From assembly GCA_002712305.1 (NCBI GenBank), contig PATE01000009.1, positions 2,700 to 12,690 of the forward strand: DNA of 9,991 bases, written 5' to 3'. This DNA is from Gemmatimonadota bacterium. Lineage in GTDB: Bacteria; Latescibacterota; UBA2968; UBA8231. This document shows positions 5,197 to 9,991 of the stretch, one piece after another (positions within the stretch are counted from its first letter, which is position 1; every line of letters starts with the position of its first letter). Below the pieces are notes generated by a model. The model did no database searches. It was not told the origin of the DNA and saw only the letters and a program-made list of their open reading frames with translations. Both the position numbers and the translations under genes were made by a program.

Positions 5197-5595
5197 ATGG
5201 CTCAGGCCAAACGGCGACCTACCTCATGGACGATCGTTGTTGAAGGGCACCTCTTCACCCTCAACGGTGAACGGACCATGCACTACCACAAGCGAGCCCG
5301 ACTCATTAAGACTTGGCGAGAAGCCGCTTTCGAAGCGGCGCGGAAAGCGAAGGTTCCGAAGATGACCAAGGTTGACATCGTCTGTCAGCCGTGCCGCGGC
5401 ACGAGACGCAACATGGCTGACACGGGCGGGCACTTCCCGGTGGCGAAGGCATGCATCGACGGCTTGGTCGACGCTCAGGTGGTCAAGGACGACGGCCCCG
5501 AATTCGTCAGGTCGCTGACGTTCCGATCCCCGTACATAGAGAAGGGGACGGAAGACAGGATGATTCTGATTATCAACGAAGTGGGTAAGTCGTGA
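5197..5595 (+). CDS. RusA-like Holliday junction resolvase
   Basis: A 132-residue protein of RusA length. After the N-terminal strand pair (W-T-I-V-V-E-G-H...R-T-M-H-Y) and a basic helix (R-A-R-L-I-K-T-W-R-E-A-A), the core motif is D75-T-G-G-H-F-P-V-A-K84-A-C-I-D-G-L-V-D-A then K-D-D99-G-P-E-F-V. This matches the phage RusA pattern D...K-A-x-x-D-G-L-x-D-A-x-x-x-x-D-D. In RusA the aspartates bind Mg2+ and the lysine assists cleavage of four-way DNA junctions. Compared with E. coli RusA (D-x-D-N-x-x-K) the second aspartate is replaced by glycine and the lysine is shifted by a small insertion, a variant I associate with phage members. ATG 5197 is the first start after an in-frame TAG at 5185. 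It overlaps the next gene by 4 nt (GTGA). Likely job: resolving recombination intermediates or reversed forks. Confidence 0.78.
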   Translation: MAQAKRRPTSWTIVVEGHLFTLNGERTMHYHKRARLIKTWREAAFEAARKAKVPKMTKVDIVCQPCRGTRRNMADTGGHFPVAKACIDGLVDAQVVKDDGPEFVRSLTFRSPYIEKGTEDRMILIINEVGKS

Positions 5596-5903
5596 CCGCC
5601 ATCGAAGAGATGCAGTCTGGCCTGTCAGAGGCAGAGGGGACCGAGGATCCTCTGGAGCGGGCACGGATCCTCAACGAGAAGGTTCTCCCGGCGATGGCCG
5701 CTCTCCGGCAGGGGGTCATCAAGCAGCGGGCTCTGTCGGTTAAGGAAGCCTGTGATTTCGGAGACGGTGGTGGCGGCCTGACCTATTCGCAGGTCGCTTC
5801 CGAGTTGGGCGTCTCGAAGCCCCTCATCCAGCAGATGGTCGCGTTGGCTAGGGAGATACACACTCTCCGGCTTGCGGCCAAGTCCAACGGATCGGGGAGA
5901 TGA
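5592..5903 (+). CDS. Small helix-turn-helix protein
   Basis: A 103-residue protein starting with GTG 5592 in a GTGA overlap with the resolvase stop. The N-terminal part is an acidic helical region (E-E-M-Q-S-G-L-S-E-A-E...E-R-A-R-I-L-N-E-K-V). The C-terminal part carries a sigma-4/ParB-like helix-turn-helix, residues about 62-90: L-T-Y-S-Q-V-A-S-E-L-G-V-S-K-P-L-I-Q-Q-M-V-A-L-A-R (read across the turn G-V-S). The D-F-G-D-G-G-G-G-L run before it is a flexible hinge. It probably binds DNA; as a regulator it could control the SNF2 promoter just downstream, which is speculation. A perfect palindrome GAGGATCCTC lies within the gene at 5643-5652. Its stop overlaps the next ATG. Confidence 0.7.
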   Translation: MTAIEEMQSGLSEAEGTEDPLERARILNEKVLPAMAALRQGVIKQRALSVKEACDFGDGGGGLTYSQVASELGVSKPLIQQMVALAREIHTLRLAAKSNGSGR

Positions 5904-5986
5904 AGTGGTGGGAGTACGCCGGTAACGGGGCTCTCCTGTTCGCGGGCGTGATGATTCTGGTGGTTTATTTCAAAAAAGTTCAGTAA
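5900..5986 (+). CDS. 28-residue single-pass membrane microprotein
   Basis: ATG 5900 overlaps the preceding stop (ATGA), as elsewhere in the operon, and the ORF ends at TAA 5984-5986. The peptide starts M-K-W-W-E-Y-A, then has an uninterrupted hydrophobic stretch (G-A-L-L-F-A-G-V-M-I-L-V-V-Y-F) of about one membrane span and ends K-K-V-Q, a layout predicting one transmembrane helix with a basic cytoplasmic end. It is too short for most gene callers. No Shine-Dalgarno core apart from G-rich sequence directly before the ATG; translation is probably coupled. Function unknown: candidates are a small holin-like, host-envelope or inhibitory peptide. Confidence 0.6.
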   Translation: MKWWEYAGNGALLFAGVMILVVYFKKVQ

Positions 5987-5991
5987 CGAGG

Positions 5992-6020
5992 TTGGCATTG
6001 GTCCGGTGCTAGTGTACCCT
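5992..6020 (+). promoter_or_regulatory. Candidate promoter TTGGCA-N17-TACCCT for the SNF2 gene
   Basis: TTGGCA (5992-5997) and TACCCT (6015-6020) are 17 nt apart. The -10 ends 7 nt before ATG 6028, so the mRNA would start at or within a base or two of the start codon. No Shine-Dalgarno sequence precedes the ATG, in keeping with a leaderless message. An alternative extended -10, TGC-TAGTGT (6007-6015), is also possible. Confidence 0.5.
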
Positions 6021-6027
6021 TTGGTGT

Positions 6028-8259
6028 ATGACTGACACGACTGCCATCAAAGACACCACTGCCACCCTGCTCCACCACGCGGCGCTTCAACTGTCCGCTC
6101 ATTGCGACGGCGCGATTTCCGAAGACGGTGTGGGCTTCAACGGCTCCGACACCAAGTTCGGCAACCGCGTTGCCATCATCCCAGCGGAGGACTGGACCGA
6201 CGCCATGGCGTGGGAGGTCCACCAGATGCTGCTCAAGTACAAGCGCCAGTTGGCGTGGTACGGCGTTGACTATGACGCCATCCCCGAGCCCCCGCGCCCG
6301 ATGTCCCTTGGCGACCCTCGCGGAGAGGCTCGTCAGAAGGCCCGCTCTATCGAAGGTGTGTCCACACGCAAGATCTCTCTGTCCAACGACACGTTCATCG
6401 TTCGTTTCGACTACGACGCCCGCTGTGTGTCTCAGGTCCGCATGATCCCCGACGCGTACTGGTCTGGCGCCCACAAGGTGTGGTACGTCCCCACCACGTC
6501 GGCTGCTGCCGTCCGCGCATTCGCTGACAGCAACCTGTTCGTCCCGACCGTTGAGGCTGCCATGATCCTGAACGGCGTGAAGGCCGAGGAAGCCGTCATG
6601 CCCGAGCCGAAGAAGCGTGTCCTGACCCTTGAGGGCCGCAAGATCGTCTTCTCCTTTGAGTACGACGCCGACCTTGTGTATTCGGTCAAGGCCATCCCCG
6701 GTCGTCAGTGGGACTCCAAGGCCAAGACGTGGTCCGCTCCGCTCACCTCAGGGTGGGACGCGATCGGCGTTGCCCGCGCATGGGATTTCGAGATCTCACC
6801 CGAGGTCGAAGCAGCCATCGACGGCGACGTCTATGAGCAGCAGCACCGCGAGCAGTTGTCCGGCGCCCACGACTACGAGATCGACATCGAAGGTCTCGGC
6901 ACGGTTCACCCGGTCACGGGTGACGCCATCGAACTCCGGCCTTTCCAGAAGGCTGGAGTCGCCTACGCGCTCGAAACGAAGCGCTGCTTCATCGCAGACG
7001 AGATGGGCCTAGGCAAGACCGTCCAGTCGCTGGCCGCGATTCAGGGTGCCAACGCGTACCCGATGCTGGTCGTGTGCCCCGCTTCATTGAAGATGAACTG
7101 GGAGCGTGAGGTCCGCATGTGGCTTCCCGGCAAGACCGTCCACATCGTCGACAACAAGGTCGGCGTGAAGAACGCGGACGTGGTCGTTATCAACTACGAC
7201 ATCCTCGCCAAGCAGAAGGTCCCCCTCAAGGGCATGCGCTTCCAGTCGTTGGTGTTCGACGAGAGTCACTACGCCAAGACCAGTAGCGCCCAGCGCACGA
7301 AGGCCCTCAAGGAGATCGCAGCGTCGATCCCCGCCGAGGGTCTGGTCCTCGCGCTCACAGGGACACCCGTCCTCAACCGCCCGATCGAACTGGTCTCCCA
7401 GTTGGAGATCCTTGACAGGATCGACGATTTCGGCGGGTCGTGGAACTTCCGCAAGAAGTACTGCGACGCGAAGCACAACGGCTACGGCTGGGACTTCAAG
7501 GGCTGCTCCAACGCGGACGAGTTGAACGAACTGCTTCGTCGCACCTGTTACGTCCGTCGCCAGAAGGCTGACGTCCTCACCGAACTGCCCGCCAAGGGCC
7601 GTTACACGGCTGAGGTCGAAATGGGTCACGCTGCTATGGCTGCGTACCGTGCCGTGGAGAACGACACCCTTGTGTGGCTGGCTGACGGCCAGCGGCATGA
7701 GCAGGCTGACGTGCTGTCCAAGATCACGACCCTCAAGCGCCTAGCGGGCGAGGGCAAGGTCGAAGCCGCCATTGAGTGGATCGACTCGTTCCTTGACAGC
7801 ACCGACCGCAAGTTGGTCGTGTTCGCCCACCACATTTCCGTGGTGGACGCTTTGGCTGCCAAGTACGGCGGTCTCAGGGTTGCCGGTAAGGACTCTTCGG
7901 AGGCCCGTCAGGCTGCCGTGGACACGTTCCAGAGCGATCCCGACGCACGGGTCATTGTCCTGAACATGAAGGCTGGTGGTGTGGGCCTCACCCTCACCGC
8001 AGCGTCCGACGTCCTGTTCGTAGAGCAGGGCTGGACCCCTGCCGAGCATGATCAGGCCGAGGACCGCTGTCACCGCATCGGGCAGGAAGAGCATGTGTCG
8101 GCGTGGTACCTCCTTGCGGAGGGCACCATCGATGATGACATCTATGCGCTGATCGCTAAGAAGCGGTTGGTGGTGGATGCCGTCACCGACGGGGACGACG
8201 AGGCTCAGGACAGCGTCCTCAACGATCTCGTTGCGACGCTGATCAAGAGGACGAAGTAA
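6028..8259 (+). CDS. SNF2-family annealing helicase/translocase with two HARP-like repeats (SMARCAL1/ZRANB3-like)
   Basis: A 743-residue DNA-dependent ATPase. Residues about 25-75 hold an N-terminal module with D-G-V-G-F-N-G-S-D-T-K-F-G. Two homologous HARP-like repeats follow, about 113-170 and 197-255, both with F-x-Y-D-A-x-x-V...V-x-x-I-P...W...K-x-W-x-x-P-x-T-S. The motor: L-R-P-F-Q-K (303-308), Walker A D-E-M-G-L-G-K-T (324-331), V-V-C-P-A-S-L, motif II D-E-S-H (411-414), L-T-G-T-P, the block Y-C-D-A-K...G-W-D...S-N-x-x-E-L followed by R-R-Q-K-A-D-V-L-T-E-L-P-A-K, then G-G-V-G-L-T-L and Q-A-E-D-R-C-H-R-I-G-Q (676-686). D-E-S-H and the Y-C-D-A/G-W-D block are typical of SMARCAL1/ZRANB3, which rewind RPA-coated DNA and reverse stalled forks. 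No nuclease or zinc finger is fused. All motor motifs are intact. Its own promoter lies just upstream. The fork-remodelling role is inferred from the family. Confidence 0.9.
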   Translation: MTDTTAIKDTTATLLHHAALQLSAHCDGAISEDGVGFNGSDTKFGNRVAIIPAEDWTDAMAWEVHQMLLKYKRQLAWYGVDYDAIPEPPRPMSLGDPRGEARQKARSIEGVSTRKISLSNDTFIVRFDYDARCVSQVRMIPDAYWSGAHKVWYVPTTSAAAVRAFADSNLFVPTVEAAMILNGVKAEEAVMPEPKKRVLTLEGRKIVFSFEYDADLVYSVKAIPGRQWDSKAKTWSAPLTSGWDAIGVARAWDFEISPEVEAAIDGDVYEQQHREQLSGAHDYEIDIEGLGTVHPVTGDAIELRPFQKAGVAYALETKRCFIADEMGLGKTVQSLAAIQGANAYPMLVVCPASLKMNWEREVRMWLPGKTVHIVDNKVGVKNADVVVINYDILAKQKVPLKGMRFQSLVFDESHYAKTSSAQRTKALKEIAASIPAEGLVLALTGTPVLNRPIELVSQLEILDRIDDFGGSWNFRKKYCDAKHNGYGWDFKGCSNADELNELLRRTCYVRRQKADVLTELPAKGRYTAEVEMGHAAMAAYRAVENDTLVWLADGQRHEQADVLSKITTLKRLAGEGKVEAAIEWIDSFLDSTDRKLVVFAHHISVVDALAAKYGGLRVAGKDSSEARQAAVDTFQSDPDARVIVLNMKAGGVGLTLTAASDVLFVEQGWTPAEHDQAEDRCHRIGQEEHVSAWYLLAEGTIDDDIYALIAKKRLVVDAVTDGDDEAQDSVLNDLVATLIKRTK

Positions 8260-8274
8260 GAAATCTGTGTATTT

Positions 8275-8309
8275 GGGTGGGGGGAGGTTGTGACACCTAC
8301 CCCCCACCC
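8275..8309 (+). terminator. Very strong G/C hairpin, possible terminator
   Basis: Left arm 8275-8288 pairs with right arm 8295-8309 over 14 bp with one bulged A (8299) and a 6-nt loop, starting 15 nt after the SNF2 stop. A transcript end is likely here, but no U-run follows, so it is not a standard intrinsic terminator; it could instead pause polymerase or protect an mRNA 3' end. The G-run arm could also fold as a G-quadruplex. Confidence 0.6.
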
Positions 8310-8317
8310 TGTACACT
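8288..8317 (+). promoter_or_regulatory. Candidate promoter TTGTGA-N18-TACACT overlapping the hairpin
   Basis: TTGTGA (8288-8293) sits in the hairpin loop and TACACT (8312-8317) just after it, 18 nt apart. It would start a transcript near 8324, ahead of the leader ORF and the 304-aa gene. The right hairpin arm forms the spacer, so the palindromic DNA could also be an operator. Confidence 0.4.
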
Positions 8318-8330
8318 GACAGGTGAAGCA

Positions 8331-8351
8331 ATGCGATACCCAGCCAACTAG
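8331..8351 (+). CDS. Possible six-residue leader peptide MRYPAN
   Basis: ATG 8331 is preceded at 4 nt by AGGTGA (8321-8326), a better ribosome site than any before the real gene at 8372, and the frame stops at TAG 8349-8351, 20 nt before that gene. It could be a regulatory upstream ORF, or simply chance. The rest of the 112-nt gap holds only the hairpin and promoter candidate. Confidence 0.25.
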   Translation: MRYPAN

Positions 8352-8371
8352 CGAAAGACACATCAGACATT

Positions 8372-9286
8372 ATGAAGAAAGCAGACATCAAACCGAACAG
8401 CGTCTATTACGTGAGCCAAGGCACCTACAACATGAACAGCGTGCGGCAGAACATCCGTAGTGGCTACATCCTCACGGGTGACACCATTGAGTGGCTGCCC
8501 CAGTACTCCACCGTGGAGCGTGCCGAAGAGTGGAAGGTCAAGTACGGAGAGCGTTATCAACTCGCGTACCTTGACCCGTCCAACTTCACGGTCGTTACGC
8601 CAGACCACACAGCGATGGCGTTCCTTGCCATTGACGACGCGAAGACTGTGGTCGACGTGATCGTTGAGGCTAACGGCCCCGGTTCGGATGACTACAGCGA
8701 TGTTCGCAACGCACTTCGCACCCGGTTCCCGAAGGCCATGGGCCACAGCAGCATCACCGCTGACAGGCTTGTCAGCAGGATCCACGTGAAGCAGGTCGAA
8801 CGTGAGATCGATCAGGACGCGTACTGGGCCAAGGCGCAAGCCGACGCTGACGCGGCCACCCAGCGTGTGATCGACAAGGCAGCACAAAAGGTCGCCTACG
8901 GGCATTACCGCAAGTGGGCGGACGCCGAGTTTGTCGCCAATGTCGCGCCGGTTGTTCAGGATGCGCTGCGCGGTATTCCGCAGGGCTTCATCGACGTTGT
9001 CGACAACGAATCGTTCCAGAGCAAGATCGTTTGCGACGGCGACTTCGACACTCTCTACAACAATTGGGGTGTCAACCTGACCGACAATGACGGTGAGACG
9101 GGTGTGGTCTTCGGCCAGCGGACGTTCAGCAGCAGCGAGGTTGAGATTGGCATGTCCTTCTCAACCATGTTGGCGATGGCCTTTGCGTGGAAGACGGTCT
9201 ACGGAGATCGGGACGCGGACGACATCGTGACAGAGTTTGCTCCCACCTTCGACCTCACTCGTCCTCCTGCGGAGGCACGGGCATGA
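8372..9286 (+). CDS. Hypothetical phage protein (304 aa)
   Basis: Not recognised as a whole. It begins M-K-K-A-D-I-K-P-N-S-V-Y-Y-V-S, resembling the opening M-K-K-A-D-L-x-V-G-x-x-Y of many actinobacteriophage proteins of unknown role (small beta-rich N-terminal unit). A central stretch (about residues 140-175) is helical and charged (V-K-Q-V-E-R-E-I-D-Q-D-A-Y-W-A-K-A-Q-A-D-A-D-A-A-T), and the C-terminal third contains F-I-D-V-V-D-N-E-S-F, G-D-F-D-T-L-Y-N-N-W-G-V and S-F-S-T-M-L-A-M-A-F-A-W. There is no signal peptide or clear membrane segment. No good Shine-Dalgarno sequence precedes ATG 8372. The stop overlaps the next start (ATGA at 9283). It starts a new transcription unit after the 8275-8309 hairpin. 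Confidence 0.72.
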   Translation: MKKADIKPNSVYYVSQGTYNMNSVRQNIRSGYILTGDTIEWLPQYSTVERAEEWKVKYGERYQLAYLDPSNFTVVTPDHTAMAFLAIDDAKTVVDVIVEANGPGSDDYSDVRNALRTRFPKAMGHSSITADRLVSRIHVKQVEREIDQDAYWAKAQADADAATQRVIDKAAQKVAYGHYRKWADAEFVANVAPVVQDALRGIPQGFIDVVDNESFQSKIVCDGDFDTLYNNWGVNLTDNDGETGVVFGQRTFSSSEVEIGMSFSTMLAMAFAWKTVYGDRDADDIVTEFAPTFDLTRPPAEARA

Positions 9287-9609
9287 GCAGCGCCAGCAGT
9301 AACGGCACTTGGATTGTCGGCGAGTGGGTCAAGGTCAGACGCGGTGGCGGGACACACGGATACCGACTACACACGCATCCCGGCTACGGCGCCGAATGGC
9401 AGCGAGGTTACGACGGCTATGTGGCCGAAGTTTGGCAGAACTCCTACGGGGGGTGGGAAGGCACGGTCCCCTCGCCTACGGGCGAGATTCGCAAATCTGG
9501 GTGGGCCATGAGTCGGCGTGTGCTGATGAGGCACACCCGCTTGTGGGCGCTCAATCAGATCGTTGACATGGTTACATCAACAAACGACACGAAAGCAGAA
9601 GACAAATGA
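9283..9609 (+). CDS. Hypothetical protein with one copy of a W-V-K-V/G-Y-x-A-x-V domain (108 aa)
   Basis: Start at ATG 9283 is fixed by GGAGG at 9271-9275 (7 nt spacing) and an ATGA overlap with the previous gene; the frame's upstream extension reads the previous gene out of frame. The 108-residue protein is rich in W, G and Y: E-W-V-K-V-R (14-19), D-G-Y-V-A-E-V (44-50), Y-G-G-W (55-58) and a C-terminal helix T-R-L-W-A-L-N-Q-I-V-D. The same order of motifs appears twice in the next gene, so the genes are paralogues. The aromatic, strand-rich pattern with a closing helix suggests a compact cytoplasmic domain. Function unknown. Its stop overlaps the next ATG (ATGA at 9606). Confidence 0.75.
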   Translation: MSSASSNGTWIVGEWVKVRRGGGTHGYRLHTHPGYGAEWQRGYDGYVAEVWQNSYGGWEGTVPSPTGEIRKSGWAMSRRVLMRHTRLWALNQIVDMVTSTNDTKAEDK

Positions 9610-9991
9610 AGACAGCAGAGATCATCACAGACACTTGGGTCAAGGTCGAAGCCGGTCATTACGTCCACACCACGGACGACGGCTACACGGCGACCGTCAC
9701 CAAAGACGGCTACGGCAACGGGTGGACCGCTGAGGCGGCTTCGCTTTCGGGTCTAACTAGCGGTAGCAACATGTGGCACGAAAGCATGGCTGACGCTCGC
9801 GAGTGGGCGCTCGTCCTGATCGACAACCTGCGGGAAGAGGCTGGAGAAGGCTTCATTAAAGACACTTGGGTCAGGGTCGAAGCCGGTCACTACGTCTACA
9901 CCACGGACGGCCCATTGGGTGCCTATACCGCTCATGTCAGGAACTCCGGCTATTCGTGGTATCTCCAGTCAAAGGCTTGCTGGAACGTGGA
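9606..9991 (+). CDS. Hypothetical protein with tandem copies of the same domain (3'-partial)
   Basis: ATG 9606 lies in an ATGA overlap with the preceding stop, and the frame stays open for 128 codons to the window edge, so the 3' end is missing. The protein has two tandem copies of one domain, starting at residues 9 and 86 (77-residue period). Each opens D-T-W-V-(K/R)-V-E-A-G-H-Y-V-(H/Y)-T-T-D, followed by a G-Y-T-A or A-Y-T-A strand, Y-x-x-x-W and, in copy 1, a helix D-A-R-E-W-A-L-V-L-I-D. Copy 1 shares W-V-K-V, G-Y-x-A-x-V, Y-G-x-G-W and R-x-W-A-L with the 9283 protein. DNA of the two copies is nearly identical at their starts (45 of 48 bases), so the duplication is recent. Function unknown. 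Confidence 0.75.
   Translation, partial: MKTAEIITDTWVKVEAGHYVHTTDDGYTATVTKDGYGNGWTAEAASLSGLTSGSNMWHESMADAREWALVLIDNLREEAGEGFIKDTWVRVEAGHYVYTTDGPLGAYTAHVRNSGYSWYLQSKACWNV
9630..9677 (+). repeat. 48-nt direct repeat, copy 1
   Basis: Matches 9861-9908 at 45 of 48 bases, in the same reading frame and 231 nt apart. It encodes the first strand region of the duplicated domain. Confidence 0.92.
9861..9908 (+). repeat. 48-nt direct repeat, copy 2
   Basis: Second copy of 9630-9677. Of three base differences, two change residues (K to R, H to Y) and one is silent. Confidence 0.92.

Noticed and set aside
5126-5365. 79-codon ORF with an ATGA overlap to the loader gene
   Set aside because: It runs into the RusA gene in another frame and has a basic, low-complexity composition. 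Its start overlap is tempting, but the RusA frame with clear motifs takes the region. Short translation for coupling cannot be excluded.
5643-5672. GAGGATCCTC palindrome and a second GGATCCTC as an operator pair
   Set aside because: They lie in coding sequence, only two copies, with no nearby promoter; probably chance.
7084-8391. Two long minus-strand open frames (204 and 216 codons)
   Set aside because: Both are antisense to the SNF2 gene, whose motifs are complete and in order; they look like GC-bias shadows.
8363-8905. 180-codon minus-strand open frame
   Set aside because: Antisense to the 8372 gene, no domain recognised, no promoter or ribosome site on that strand.

Overview
The window looks like part of a tailed double-stranded DNA phage (or prophage) genome from a GC-rich host. 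All genes lie on the + strand, tightly packed, and most adjoin with 1-26 nt overlaps (ATGA, GTGA, TAATG). Gene types (tail fibre with an S74 chaperone, recombinase-like protein, replication initiator, RusA-type resolvase, SNF2 ATPase) and -10-like boxes 6 nt before start codons fit an actinobacterial host. This host guess is inference. No tRNA, CRISPR array, insertion sequence or integrase was seen.

Layout. Bases 2-1189 are the 3' end of a tail-fibre/spike gene, closing the structural module. Bases 1204-1800 hold three small unrecognised genes. A promoter region (about 1795-1860) and a strong Shine-Dalgarno site open a long replication/recombination operon: recombinase-like protein (1885-2607), stand-alone HIRAN protein (2607-2963), conserved unknown (2938-3507), HTH replication initiator (3507-4313), a 38-aa lysine-rich ORF (4304-4420), conserved unknown (4417-4821), probable helicase loader (4818-5129), RusA-like resolvase (5197-5595), HTH protein (5592-5903) and a 28-aa membrane microprotein (5900-5986). 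A second promoter precedes a 743-aa SNF2-family ATPase (6028-8259). A strong G/C hairpin with a possible promoter and leader ORF separates it from three further genes (8372 to the window end), the last two sharing a repeated small domain that continues past the edge.

How the genes may work together. Initiator plus loader resembles the lambda O/P arrangement. As in lambda, the DNA coding for the initiator's linker carries a regular array of small inverted repeats (3802-3928) followed by short A/T-rich stretches: a candidate origin inside the gene. The ATPase has the motif pattern of SMARCAL1/ZRANB3 annealing helicases and two HARP-like repeats. Together with a HIRAN protein (the 3'-end-binding domain of HLTF), a junction resolvase and a strand-annealing-like protein, this reads as a phage-encoded replication-fork reversal and restart kit. 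That reading is inference from family knowledge and gene neighbourhood.
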